A DNA stretch of 64,000 nt from positions 1 to 64,000 of the forward strand of contig JAPJBO010001101.1 in NCBI GenBank assembly GCA_030068145.1, read 5' to 3'. The translations under genes were made by a program, and so were the position numbers. This DNA comes from Diplonema papillatum. Its lineage: Eukaryota; Euglenozoa; Diplonemea; Diplonemida; Diplonemidae. Below, piece by piece: positions 1 through 9,487 of this stretch. The notes below the pieces were generated by a model. The model saw only the letters and a list, made by a program, of their open reading frames with translations, was not told the DNA's origin and did no database searches. The stretch's first letter is position 1, and the number at the start of each line of letters is the position of its first letter.

Positions 1-4
1 CGAA

Positions 5-1300
5 ATGCACACCGGACAGCGGCTCCCTGACCTCAAAAGCAGGTACTATACAGCAGTACCTCAAGCACAGACAGGCAAGGTGACAGCAGCTCGCACAACG
101 CTAGCGGATGGGGAAATGGGCGACAGCAGGTTGCTTGTGTGCTTCGATGGTGGGGCGAGAGCGAACGGAACCGCCTTCGCCGTTGCTGGCGCAGGGGCGG
201 TAATGTACCGAGACGGCGTCAAGGTGTCGGAAGTAATCCTGCCGCTGCCCACCGTGCGCAGCAATAACGTGGCAGAGTATGAAGCGGTGCTAGCGGGCCT
301 GCATCTGCTGAACGAAGCGAACGATGCGGACGGCACGCAGTGTACGGTGCGGGGGGACTCGGCACTGGTAGTGGGGCAGCTTTTGCGACGCCTGGCATGT
401 TCCGAGGAGCTCAAGCCATACCAGACACGCGCTGCCAGAATGGTTTCTTCCCTGCAGCGACGGATGACAGTGCGCATCGAGCACGTCAAGCGCGAGAGGA
501 ACACGGACGCTGATGCCCTGAGTAACGCCGCCATGGACTTGGTGCAGCGCCAGCGGCCGACTCCTCGAAGGCAAGAGAAGATGCTAACCGACTTTCGCCG
601 GTCCGCCTTGGGCAAAGCGCTTAGCCTCGTTGAGATGGGGAAGGCGTACAAGAAGGTGACGGGACAGCCGTGGTTCTATGGCCATGAGTACTCCTCCACC
701 GTGCTGACATCCCTGGGAGGGACGGTTGTACGGGGCGTCTCCCGACGAGCGCAGCTGTCAGAGGCGACAGAAGGCATCATCGTGAGGATACGCGAACACG
801 CGCAGGCGGGAATCGCGGACGAACATGAGAGCAGCCCTTACCCGCCACACCTGAATTGGGCCGCAACCTTCTTGCCAGAGGAGGCTTACCCGGCAGGATG
901 GACACAGGGAAAACCCGACTGGAAAGGCAGAACGGAAGAGGCCGAAAGGGGTTCAAGCACTGACCCGCGCAAAGGTGCCCCCCCGTGCGAGGCCCCAGAA
1001 GGCGCTGCTAACACTTCCCGCCCTGGAGTGGTTTGCTCGCTCCACAAAAAGCCGCGATGCAGTGAGTGCGTAAAAAAGCGTCTACCGGCGGAGACCTGCT
1101 GTCGCCTCAAGCAGCATCATCACGGATCGGATGGTCTAAGGCCCCGGATGCACTTCTGCACAGCTCACAGACTAGGACGTTGCGGCGATTGTGTGGCTGA
1201 AAACGAAGCATTAGCCAGCTGCTGCACAAAGCATCACGCAAACAGGAGAGCGAATGGAGGCCCCCACTCCCAGCCCGGGGGTGCATCGGCCGCCACCTAG
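5..1300 (+). CDS. RNase H domain plus Cys/His zinc-finger repeats, retroelement-derived, possibly 5' partial
   Basis: Residues about 42-180 form a plant/retroelement-style RNase H domain. The opening DGGAR has D48, NNVAEYEA has E91, GDSALVVGQ has D118, and NTDADALSN has D170, so the usual D-E-D-D metal-binding set is complete. Such domains cut the RNA of RNA:DNA hybrids during reverse transcription. The C-terminus carries two copies of an unusual motif: C344, H347, C352, C355, C365-C366, H371-H372, and again C385, H388, C393, C396, C406-C407, H410-H411. The same spacing recurs in the LINE relic at 36,407-37,938. The frame is open to the left edge, so the first Met may be internal to a longer polyprotein. 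A domesticated host RNase H is possible, but the shared finger favours a retroelement end. Confidence 0.75.
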   Translation: MHTGQRLPDLKSRYYTAVPQAQTGKVTAARTTLADGEMGDSRLLVCFDGGARANGTAFAVAGAGAVMYRDGVKVSEVILPLPTVRSNNVAEYEAVLAGLHLLNEANDADGTQCTVRGDSALVVGQLLRRLACSEELKPYQTRAARMVSSLQRRMTVRIEHVKRERNTDADALSNAAMDLVQRQRPTPRRQEKMLTDFRRSALGKALSLVEMGKAYKKVTGQPWFYGHEYSSTVLTSLGGTVVRGVSRRAQLSEATEGIIVRIREHAQAGIADEHESSPYPPHLNWAATFLPEEAYPAGWTQGKPDWKGRTEEAERGSSTDPRKGAPPCEAPEGAANTSRPGVVCSLHKKPRCSECVKKRLPAETCCRLKQHHHGSDGLRPRMHFCTAHRLGRCGDCVAENEALASCCTKHHANRRANGGPHSQPGGASAAT

Positions 1301-1370
1301 CTTAATCTGAGCGTGGTCGTACTTTCGTGAAGGGAGGCACCACGTTAAAACGGGTCCGTAACACACACAG

Positions 1371-1700
1371 CGGCCGAAGTCGAAGCCGCCGGCTCCCGCC
1401 AAACGGAAGTGGGAGCCCGAGGCCGGCGAGGCGTGCAACAAGAAAGCACGCCTCGCTGACGAGCAGGCCGAGGCGCAGGCCGCCGCGGCGCAGGCCGCCG
1501 CGGCGCGGTCCGCCGAGGCGCGGGCCGCCGAGGCGCGGGCCGCCGAGGCGCGGGCCGCCGAGGCGCAGGCCGCCGAGGCGCAGGCCGCCGAGGACACAAA
1601 GTTCGATGTCTTTCCGAGAAAAACAATGAGATGCTGTTGCTTCCATTTGTGGCTGCCTGCACGTGATTGTAGCCTCATCTTTGCATGGTATGAACAGTGA
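1371..1700 (+). CDS. Possible exon encoding an Ala/Glu/Arg helical repeat
   Basis: A frame without an ATG opens after a TAA at 1359-1361 and runs to TGA at 1698-1700. A pyrimidine-poor but CA-rich stretch ending in ACACACAG could be a splice acceptor just before 1371. The product starts with a Lys/Pro-rich stretch (KSKPPAPAKRKWEPE), then has repeats of the type ARAAE and AQAAE predicted to form a charged helix or coiled coil, and ends in a short Cys-rich tail. No family is recognised. The repeated part is GC minisatellite DNA and a related array lies at 12,555-12,640, so the open frame may be fortuitous. Confidence 0.25.
   Translation, partial: RPKSKPPAPAKRKWEPEAGEACNKKARLADEQAEAQAAAAQAAAARSAEARAAEARAAEARAAEAQAAEAQAAEDTKFDVFPRKTMRCCCFHLWLPARDCSLIFAWYEQ
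1484..1592 (+). repeat. GC-rich 15-bp minisatellite
   Basis: Tandem units of the form CAGGCCGCCGCGGCG and its variant GAGGCGCGGGCCGCC. The period is a multiple of three, so several frames stay open on both strands. Confidence 0.85.
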
Positions 1701-1984
1701 AGCACACACACAGGCAGCTAGCCGGTACCAAACGGTGTCCACCCTAAAACCATCAACTAATACACCCCCCCTGGGCCATTTCCCATGAAACTTTCCCCAA
1801 AAACACGTTTCCGGGCATTTCTGAGGCGGGTTGCATGTTTTTTTAGCCTTAAACTGCCGTTAAGTCTACAGGCTGAAAATGTCACCATTTTGACGCAAAA
1901 AAAGACCTTTTGACCCCCCCTAGGGCTATGTAGGATGGAAGCGTTGGAAACGTTTCCGTTTCCGTTTCCGTTTCCTTCCAATAT

Positions 1985-2035
1985 GTTGTCGACAACAAAC
2001 AAGTAAAAGAATAAAACAAAACTACGCACTTCTTT
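1985..2035 (+). repeat. Copy of an element leader sequence
   Basis: The stretch around TTGTCGACAACAAACAAG and the following ACAAAACTACGCA recurs at 25,448-25,500, where it runs directly into the leader found before the tyrosine-recombinase element at 62.3 kb. It probably marks a fragment of that element. The GTTTCC hexamer run just upstream (about 1,950-1,975) is a short tandem repeat. Confidence 0.55.
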
Positions 2036-2599
2036 TTGGCGGCGGATGGAAACGCCGTTTCTTTTCAAAAGAAACGGCTGGTATGCCACTAGTATACTGG
2101 CTGAAGGTCCGACCGGAAATGTGTTCCGAACGGCGGACCCCGCAATCCAGTGGGAAACCATGGACAAGGTGGCTCCGAAAAAGAGGGAGGAAAGAAGCAT
2201 AAGAGTTGCGACCGCGTGGAGCAGACGCAACCACACGCATCCGGTTGTGATGACTTTGAGGTCTGCAGCTCTTTATACCAATGGCTGTTGTGGCGACGAT
2301 GCTCTGTTATGCGAGGCCGTTGGCCAACGCGCTGAAGACGATCGGGAAAGCATATCCGCTTCCAATAATAGGCTATACAGATACGGTCGTTCAGGACAGC
2401 GGGAGCACCGCCGCGCCACAGGCTACAAGACCGGGGTTTTTCGGCGGCGTAAGACAAAGAGGGAGTGCGATCAGCATCAGGAGGTGAGAATCGCACACGT
2501 ATGCCGGGGCAATGTTGAACCCGCCAGAAAAGCGATGGCCACGCAGTAACGTGTGCGTTAAACATCGCTTGCCACTGTGCACCTTGCATACGACGACGG

Positions 2600-3203
2600 G
2601 TGGCAACCGTCACCGGAAGGGGCACCATCGGGCGGTGTTGTCGGAGCATAGACAGCGACGGCAGGAAGAACCCCACCGACAATGCAGAAGAGGACGGCAG
2701 ATTCAAAAAGCCCCACTCGGCACGGCCGCCGATACAAGTAAACATGAGAACGTGGGTTGGAAGCACCGACCCGCCAGCCGAGGTGGTGAAGAGGGCGAAC
2801 AGGACGCCGCTCTACATCCGGAGGGTGAGGGGCGGCGACGTACCTAGCGGTACGAAGCATTGGAAGGGCCGCATCCCCAACGCGCGGCTACCCCAGGCGG
2901 AACAGGAGGCCCCACCGGCGGCTCGGCAGGAGGACGTGGCGCCGAGCGCGAAGCGGAAGGCGGGCGAGATGGAAGGTGAAGCCGCGGGGAGTGCGGAAGG
3001 CGAGATGCAGGTCGATGCGCACGTCCACAACTGGGGCGCACGTCCACAACTGGGGCGATGACGTGGAGAAGACGAAGGTGGCCTGGAAGTGCAGCCGCTG
3101 CAACGGAGGGAAGGGGAAGAAGACGCTGCAGAGGAAGTGCGCGTGTGGTGCCAGAGTGTGCCACGAATGCTACCGCCCCAGGGAGAAGGCTGGCAGTGGC
3201 TGA
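2600..3203 (+). pseudogene. Zinc-finger ORF broken by a 19-bp tandem duplication (LINE ORF1-like)
   Basis: A frame beginning near 2600 encodes a basic, Pro/Ala/Glu-rich N-terminal part and stops at 3061. The adjoining frame, ending at 3203, carries the zinc-binding segment WKCSRC..KCACG..VCHEC, spaced C-x2-C-x11-C-x-C-x4-C-x2-C. At 3017-3035 and 3036-3054 the same 19 bases (GCGCACGTCCACAACTGGG) stand in tandem. Because 19 is not a multiple of three, this duplication alone moves the finger out of frame with the N-terminal part. A similar finger precedes the LINE ORF2 at 40.3 kb, so this is probably the ORF1 of a related element. A host zinc-finger gene cannot be excluded. Confidence 0.5.
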
Positions 3204-3494
3204 CTGCATCAGGATGGTCTCAAAGTAGTGTGTCCGCTCACAACCTCCGGCATTGTACTTGTGCACCCAATCGAAATGCTGGTGAGCTGTTGCAGGAATC
3301 TGACCGGGCATGACGACAAACAGGCAGTACCAGCACGGTGTCAGATGTTGCCGTCAGCTTGGTTTCCGGCTCCTTCCAAGATGAGCTTCCTTGCGTCGAT
3401 GCCATCTTGCTGCCAGTCACGTGTTGGGTCCCGAGCACGTCGTCCACACAAGTTTGCAACGGAGAGCAGGCTTCCAGACACAATAGTGCACAGG

Positions 3495-3935
3495 GGTATT
3501 CGAAAATACGTCGTCCATACAAGGGTCTTTTCAAAAGTCAGGTGTCCATACAAGGGTCTTTTCAAAAGTATGCCGCCCATACAAGGGACTTCTCAAAAGT
3601 ATGCCGTCCATACAAGGGAATTTTCAAAAGTCAGGTGTCCATACAAAAGTATGTCGTCCATGCAAGGGACTTTTTGAAAGTACGGCGTCCATATAAGGGT
3701 AGGTTCTCCATACAAGGGTATTTTTGAACATCTGCCGTCCATATAAGGGACCAAAAAAGTCTGTCCATACAAGGTCCCTTTTGAGAATGTGTATTTATTC
3801 AGAATCTTCTGTCCATACCAGGGTATTTCGCAAACCGTGTCCATACAAGGGTATTTGCAAAACTCTGCTGTCCATACAAAGGCCCTTTTAGAAACTAGTG
3901 AGCCCATACAAAGGTTTATTCCAAAAGTTCGGCTC
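3495..3935 (+). repeat. Degenerate ~30-bp minisatellite
   Basis: About fourteen imperfect units built around GTCCATACAAGGG followed by TTTTCAAAAGTATGCC or variants. Unit length varies from about 20 to 48 bases. The short ORFs over it on both strands are artefacts of the repeat. Confidence 0.85.
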
Positions 3936-4220
3936 CGGATAAGGAACTTTGTCCAAAAAAAAAAAAGCCCAAAAGCAGGGGTTTGAATTCCTCACCAGAA
4001 GTGAGGTTAGCGGGAGCACTGTTTCCATCCCAATTTTTTTTTTTACCCAAAAGTTCCAAAAGAAATTGACCCAAAACGGCCTGCTTTTCAGACGGAAAAT
4101 CTGTGACACTTTTTCGTGGGATGAGTGATATTCAGCATTGTGGGTAACACCAACAATGGGCTATAATATTGTTCCGCACAGGGATTACCCACAACTGAGA
4201 TTTAACACACATACACACAG

Positions 4221-4406
4221 GCCCCAGCCGCCGTCACCCAGCATCCAAGCTGGGTGATGTTGAAGTTTGCCAGCCACACAGAAGCGATGTGTGGCGGCTG
4301 CTGGAAGGGCTTCCCGGACAGGGAGCAGGCCGAGCGGCACACGCGGACGTGCCTGGCAGCCGACAGCTGCCACGAGCTTCGCGGCAACAACCTGGTGTGG
4401 CTGTAG
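4221..4406 (+). CDS. Possible terminal exon with a C2HC zinc finger
   Basis: After the acceptor-like ACACATACACACAG the frame runs to TAG at 4404-4406. It contains CGGCWKGFPDREQAERHTRTC split as C-x2-C-x12-H-x4-C, a convincing single C2HC finger, and ends in NNLVWL. In-frame ATGs lie at 4257 and 4287, so a 40-50 residue free-standing protein is also possible. C2HC fingers bind nucleic acid or protein. It lies just upstream of a DIRS-like terminal repeat and may belong to a host gene or to an element. No upstream exon is recognised. Confidence 0.35.
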   Translation, partial: APAAVTQHPSWVMLKFASHTEAMCGGCWKGFPDREQAERHTRTCLAADSCHELRGNNLVWL

Positions 4407-4556
4407 GCTCTCCGTCTACGTGTGTGCTCTTTTCGTCTACTTGTGTTCTTTTCGTCCACGTTTACCATCTCTGATGTGTCCGCAAAGGCTGCACGAAAAG
4501 CCGAAACCCGGGTTCCTGGAAAAAGCCCGAGCGCCGGAAAAATAGCTATTTATTTT

Positions 4557-4763
4557 ACATAAGCGCCAGCTTGAAAGGAAATGCTCGACGATGCTGCCCG
4601 ACAAAGAACAGAAGGGATCCCAAGTGCTGTAACTACCGAACCACGTGTTGAACGGACGTGAGGTCATGCGGGTCTACCCCTACACGACAAATCACACAAA
4701 CACAACAGGTCAAAAGTCCTGAGTGAGAAAACAACACACGGTGGTGTAAGCGAAGAACAAAAG
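4557..4763 (+). repeat. DIRS/Ngaro-like terminal repeat, part A
   Basis: Runs from ACATAAGCGCCAGCTTG to GTGTAAGCGAAGAACAAA. Other copies of A lie at 19,973 onward and 21,361-21,568. The ORF of the internally deleted element starts three bases later. Confidence 0.75.
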
Positions 4764-4766
4764 GGG

Positions 4767-5288
4767 ATGAAGTGGAGCAGGGAGGCCGCGGTGGAGTGGG
4801 TGAAGCGGGCGACGGGGCTCCAAGTTCCGTCCGCTTTCCATTTTCGTCCGGACAATGGTCGGCTGCGGCCGATTATCCGTTTGGCGGGGGATGCCGGCGC
4901 TTCCGCGGACGCGTACCTGAGGTCTCTGTTAGGGGCCCTGGGGGGCGAGGAGCCGCCGAGCGGGACGGCGCAGTGGGTGTTGGCTTGGTTGGCGTGCGCG
5001 TCCGCGCCCACGGCCACCCCTGCGGACTTCGAGGAGCTGGTACGCTCAGTGTCGCCGGCCCACCACGAAGGCCCCTCCCCTCGGCTGCCTGGCCGCTCCG
5101 CTGACGCCGCGCACTCGGACTCGGCGGATTACGCCGCTTTCTCCGCCGCCGCCTCAACTGCCGCCACTTCTGCTGCTGCTGCCGCGGCCGACCCCTCCGC
5201 CGCCTCGTATTGCTGCTCGAGGGTGAGCCCGATCGGGTGTCACAGGGCATTTTCTTTGGTCACTTCGCGGAAAAGCACATTTTTTTGA
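4767..5288 (+). CDS. N-terminal ORF of an internally deleted DIRS-like element
   Basis: ATG follows the terminal repeat immediately. The first ~95 residues are compact and mixed (MKWSREAAVEWVKRATG), followed by an Ala/Ser/Pro-rich region. No catalytic motif is visible. It probably represents the start of the element's first ORF. The RNase H end of the same element follows in another frame with the whole RT missing, so a large internal deletion has joined the two parts. The product is unlikely to be functional. Confidence 0.45.
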   Translation: MKWSREAAVEWVKRATGLQVPSAFHFRPDNGRLRPIIRLAGDAGASADAYLRSLLGALGGEEPPSGTAQWVLAWLACASAPTATPADFEELVRSVSPAHHEGPSPRLPGRSADAAHSDSADYAAFSAAASTAATSAAAAAADPSAASYCCSRVSPIGCHRAFSLVTSRKSTFF

Positions 5289-5614
5289 AAGAGCTTTTCG
5301 CAGTGTTGAAAGGCCTCGAGCTGGCCGTTAGAACACACCGTGGAGTGTCCGTAGAGCTGATGGTAGACAATCTACCGGCGGTTCATTGCCTGAACAAGGG
5401 CCACTCGAAGAATTACGCGGCGAACATAGTACTGTCGCGCATTTTCGATCTGGCCCGAGAGTACGGACTTGAGCTCACGGCTGCGTGGGTGCCGACCCAC
5501 GAACAGAGGGCGGACGAGTACACCCGGGGTACCCAGGCGAAAGAGAACGCGACGCCTGGAGGGTGGTTACCGAAGGAGGAAGATCTCTCGCCTCCTCCGG
5601 ATCTGACTACTTGA
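5210..5614 (+). CDS. RNase H C-terminal part of a DIRS/Ngaro-like polyprotein
   Basis: The frame encodes KELFAVLKGLELAV (conserved Glu), MVDNLPAVHCLNKG (conserved Asp) and AAWVPTHEQRADEYTRG (terminal Asp), the order seen in the RNase H of DIRS/Ngaro retroelements. Homologous segments occur at 52.2-52.5 kb and, on the minus strand, at 53.3-53.6 kb. The first catalytic Asp and the whole RT domain are absent. The ATG at 5210 is only the first Met in the frame; the true reading would enter from upstream. The downstream terminal repeat begins 34 bases after the stop. Confidence 0.7.
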   Translation: MLLEGEPDRVSQGIFFGHFAEKHIFLKELFAVLKGLELAVRTHRGVSVELMVDNLPAVHCLNKGHSKNYAANIVLSRIFDLAREYGLELTAAWVPTHEQRADEYTRGTQAKENATPGGWLPKEEDLSPPPDLTT

Positions 5615-5647
5615 AAAGCCACTGCGTGGTCCCTGGGGGTCCTGGAT

Positions 5648-5782
5648 GGTGTAAGCGAAGAACAAATCAGATTGTGTTTGTATTGTATTTGCCCCTTACC
5701 TCTATATTTCCCCCCTTCCATTCGGAGTCGAAGCAGCTACGTCGAGTATTTTTACATAAGCGCCAGCTTGAAAGGAAATGCT
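5648..5782 (+). repeat. DIRS/Ngaro-like terminal repeat, part B followed by start of A
   Basis: Begins with GGTGTAAGCGAAGAACAAA (end of A), continues through part B to GTCGAGTATTTTT, then restarts A (ACATAAGCGCCAGC) and breaks off. With A alone on the left, this is the A...B-A arrangement expected of split direct repeats. Confidence 0.7.
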
Positions 5783-7333
5783 AAAAACCCCCGGGGGGCC
5801 CTCGTGGCATTCCGGAAAACTCTCGTGCAAGAAAACAGCTTTTCTCTCGGGAACAAAATAGCTCTTTGGACACCCCTTTCGAGTTTTTGTAGTTATTCCG
5901 TAGTTCTACCATTGTTTCACCGTACTATATGGATCACACCAACGCAGCCAACGACGACACCCCCGCCATCCACTACGCTTGCTCCGTCTCCAACCCGCTG
6001 TGCTCGTCCAGAATTCGCGTCACGTACACCACGACTGGGTCGTCCGGCGCGTGATTGCGCGTTTTCGGTTGCAAGACAAATTGCTACATTCTCATGATTC
6101 TGTTCCGAAAACCCCTCGACGCCTGCGATTGTTGTCGCAGAAGGGACCCGACACGCCGTCGAGCAGTGGGCAGCGTCGGTGCCACTTAGCTTGCAACGGG
6201 TCGCCGTGCAGAATACGGGTGGGGCGAAGGTGAAGCCACCAGGTTCTGCGTTTCATGGTGCATGCCGCGTGCCTGCGAGTGTACTGTCGGCCATCGATGG
6301 CACGGCGGCGCTGGGGTTGTTGGATGCTGTACAGCATGGCGGTGGATCTACCGTTGGTGGGGACCGAGTTTTTGAATGAGTACGCGGCTTGCGTTGTCGC
6401 AGTGAACGGGCCAGACGCTGAGGTTGAACGGGTGGTCTGCGAGTTGCTTTGCCCTTCGGATCCGTGCGGTTGCTGTGGAGCGGTGTTTCGAGGTGATTAC
6501 ACGCGCTCTGCAGCTTCCTCCATGCTGCCGCGTGGGCATTGCGCGGGGCACTGCTTCGTGTGGCCGGCTCGGTGCCGCTGCTTCGCCTGCATTTACGTGC
6601 GTCGGCGCCGCGGTGGCGACCGCCATTGCGCTGGCTGGCGCCTCCCGTGTGCTCGTCTCGAAGCCCGCACTGGATGCCGCCGTCAGTCAATCCCACCCCG
6701 GCTCCACCCCGAACCCCAAGATCGTGGCTGAATGTGTTCCGCACCTTCGCCGCAGGCCTTGCTGACGCCTTCACGGTAACCGACATATCGGGATCGCAGT
6801 GTGATGTCGATGGGTACCGAGTCGAAGCACTTGCGATGCCATGGAGCGGGCGATGCGCCTCTTGGATCTCGGCTGCCAGATGCCAGAAAAGGTCTTCCGT
6901 ACTGTGCCCGGACCTGCATCCGTGTAGTCCCTCTGGAGCTAATTCGTCCATCCAGGCATCGGCCGAACCGGACCAACGGGGCCGAGCGGCACGGGCAGAC
7001 TCTCCTGTAGCCACTCAATAGGGAAAACACAAACCAAAACCAAGCGCCAGTCTTTTACCTTTTTTTGGGAGCTTCCTCGATTAGAACAAATTCCATTACG
7101 ACGAATCCGAGTTTCACTGCTCTGCCTAAGAAATAAAATCCCCCACAGCGCTTTAAGATGGTCATCCACCTGCTCGAGAACAGTCGCCAGAAGGTGAACA
7201 CGGGTCTGCGAATTCTCGTGAAGGCAGCCGCCAGCACAATCTTGCGTGTATGTCCCTGTGTATTCTTGTTCTTTCAAATTGTCGATTGCTTACAGTAACA
7301 ACTAGCTACAACGACCGCTGCACTTTTCCTCTG
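5783..7333. other. No recognisable gene
   Basis: Open frames occur on both strands (for example 6,253-7,014 minus and 6,255-6,731 plus) but none shows a domain, balanced composition or conserved partner. About 6,435-6,520 resembles 12,300-12,395 (GCCCTTCGGATCCGTG and GGAGCGGTGTTTCGAGG), so part of this stretch is a dispersed repeat. Confidence 0.5.
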
Positions 7334-7482
7334 GACATAGGGCTCTCATGGCAAGTTGGAAGTCTGAGAGCAAAAATACAGCTTTCCATCTTCGTGAATA
7401 AACAAGCCCACCGCGCAGGAAATTGAGGTCAAGTGCAAAGAGACCGCAGAGACGAAGACAAGGTCGAGCCGCCGGCTGCCCG
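7334..7482 (+). repeat. Dispersed repeat, copy 1
   Basis: Nearly identical to 12,022-12,170, from GACATAGGGCTCTCATGG to GGTCGAGCCGCCGGCTGCC. It contains the 5' part of the degraded coding region that follows here. Confidence 0.8.
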
Positions 7483-8258
7483 CACACGACGGCAGCACGA
7501 GACGCGCGCACGCAACAGATGGGAGTAGAGGGGCGATACCGCGGGAAGCCATTGTAGACCGGAAGAAGGAGCGGGTGCTCAGAATCATGGGCGCGCACGA
7601 AAGAAGAGACCTGCAGGCACGCGAGGACGGCGACCGGCGGCAATTCACAGCTGCCGAACGACGGGAGCGCCTCGCCCTCAAAGCCGACATGCGCACAGAC
7701 AAGGACAGGCTCTAGGACTAGATCCGTCCCAAGCAAAAGACGACCAGCCTCCGGTTTCACCTGACTCCTCGCACAGCGAACTCGTACAAGACACGCTCGA
7801 CACGACGCTCGCACCGTCGACACCCCCCGACTCCTACACTGTCCGCAACCGGGATAATATGCTGCGTGAAAAAGAAGCCTACCAAATCGAAAGACAAGTC
7901 GAACCCGAGCTCGGATCCTTAGCACCACAGCAGGCACAGATCCAGCCGCGAACGGCCCCAAGAAGAGAGCGCTCCAGGTGCCTGTCGAAAAGCCGGAACG
8001 AAGTCCTGCGGCAGAACCGGCGGCCCGCTGGCGGAGTTTCTGTTCAACGCCGCCCCGCCATTGCCTCCCCGTAAGTCCGCCGATGCAGCCAGGGATATCA
8101 GCTCGTTGTTCACCGAGCGCAGAATGTATCCTGACTCCAACCAACGACCCCGAAGCTCTGAGCTGCCTTCTGCGCACCGCTCGCGGCGGCCTTCCAGGAA
8201 GTCGGCTCCTTCGTCGGCTTCGCACCATATCGATGCTTTTTATGACGACTTTTGACAC
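7422..8258 (+). pseudogene. Degraded coding region, unrecognised, charged then Ser/Pro-rich
   Basis: Three successive plus-strand frames read like protein. About 7,422-7,714 is Arg/Glu/Asp-rich and helical (RKKERVLRIMGAHERRD). About 7,711-8,074 is rich in Asp, Ser, Pro and Thr (DDQPPVSPDSSHSELVQ). The last part ends in HHIDAFYDDF and a stop at 8,253-8,255. A CACCGCGCAG acceptor-like site precedes the first part. The frame changes suggest either decay or small introns. The long minus-strand frame over the same bases is less protein-like. No family is recognised; a gag-like retroelement protein is one possibility. Confidence 0.35.
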
Positions 8259-8282
8259 TGCGCAGGCACTATGGAGAATGTT

Positions 8283-8370
8283 GGTTTGGGTTAGAACGCA
8301 AAGGATCTGTGGCGGTAATCTGCATCGCCGACGGCGCGGTTACCTCTTCGCACGTAGTGTGTCATGGGGG
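8283..8370 (-). repeat. 3' tail fragment of a LINE-like element
   Basis: TTTGGGTTAGAACGCAAAGGATCTGTGGCGGTAATC and the following TCTTCGCACGT..TGTGTCAT match 17,075-17,160 and 59,270-59,345, where they lie downstream of the LINE C-terminal relic read on the minus strand. Confidence 0.55.
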
Positions 8371-8418
8371 AATTTTGAAAATATGTCGGACATGTAACGG
8401 AATTTACCCTATTTCTTT

Positions 8419-9283
8419 TGTTTCCGATAAGTATTTTCCTGTTTCCGATAAATATTTTTCTGTTTCCGATAAGTATTGATCACTTTGACAGTAGGTTCAC
8501 CTACTTCGTCCCGTGGACGACCGCGGATGAAGCCAATGTGAAAATACATATAAACGCGGACAACAGACCGGTACGGGCTACAAGGCAACCCCTGCTCAAC
8601 TTGTAGAACGCGGGGGGCCCAAGACTACACTCCACGAAGGAATGTACTTGGTGTCGGTCACAAACAGTCCCGGACATGGCTAGCCATAACCCATAACGAA
8701 AGCGTGCACTAAATATACAACCCGTAACCACATAGCCCTTTCTTGCTCTAAGAGAACCCACTCATGAACGGTCACACGGAGACCCTAAAACCCCGGAATT
8801 TCAAGCGAACTTTAACTCTAAAAAAAATTGCGCGATTATCGCCGGAAACACAACATTCGGCTCGGGAAATACCTCCACTCGGGCCGAAACCGTTCCCTCG
8901 TGAAATATGGCTACAATATTGTCACTGAATAAATAGCTATTTTTAATGTAAAATTTTCCGTCTGTTTTCTAGACCAAGCTTGTGCACGCGGACTACGGTA
9001 GGGACACCGCGCGCAGTTCGAGGGCTCCCGGCACTCGTGGCCAAAAAATAAAAAACTCGAGTGCCTTTCTCCTCTATTAATCACAGTGAATAAATAGCTA
9101 TTCGTAACAATGACGATCTTTTTTCCGGGATTTCTCAAAAGTTTCCGCGCGCGCGAACGCGGAACAAATTAAAAAAATAGTCCACCCTAACGTTCCGATC
9201 AGTAGTTTCCCGACTGAAGTGTGTCCCGTACGTTAGTCCTCAAAAGATATTTATCGGAAACAAAAAATATTTATCGCAAACAA
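8419..9283. mobile_element. Foldback-like element with inverted tandem-repeat ends
   Basis: The left end has three tandem units of TGTTTCCGATAAGTATTTTT (8,419-8,477). The right end (9,247-9,283) has two units of the reverse complement, ATATTTATCGGAAACAAA. The interior carries no gene, a truncated copy of the 10.3-kb repeat unit (about 8,570-8,815) and two copies of the palindromic AATAAATAGCTATT (8,926 and 9,088). Ends made of short tandem repeats in opposite orientation are characteristic of foldback elements. Confidence 0.5.
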
Positions 9284-9487
9284 GGTGCGCGTCTCGGAGA
9301 AGCAGCAAGCCGCCGATGCCAAAAGACACCCCCTACAACGACACGCCCACCTATTTAAGGGTCGAGATCTCGTTCGTTAACGGAATCAACCTGACAAATC
9401 ACTCCACCAACCAGGAGCGGCCATGCACCACCACACAATTCATCGAGAAAGAGCTCTCAATCTGTCAATCCTTGAGATCGTCCTGAC

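Noticed and set aside
6253..7014. 253-residue minus-strand protein
   Set aside because: No motif, Arg/Ser/Ala/Pro-rich, overlapped by equally long frames; not enough to call.
7302..8258. 318-residue minus-strand protein
   Set aside because: Arg/Leu/Val-rich composition typical of an antisense shadow; the plus strand over the same bases reads more like protein.
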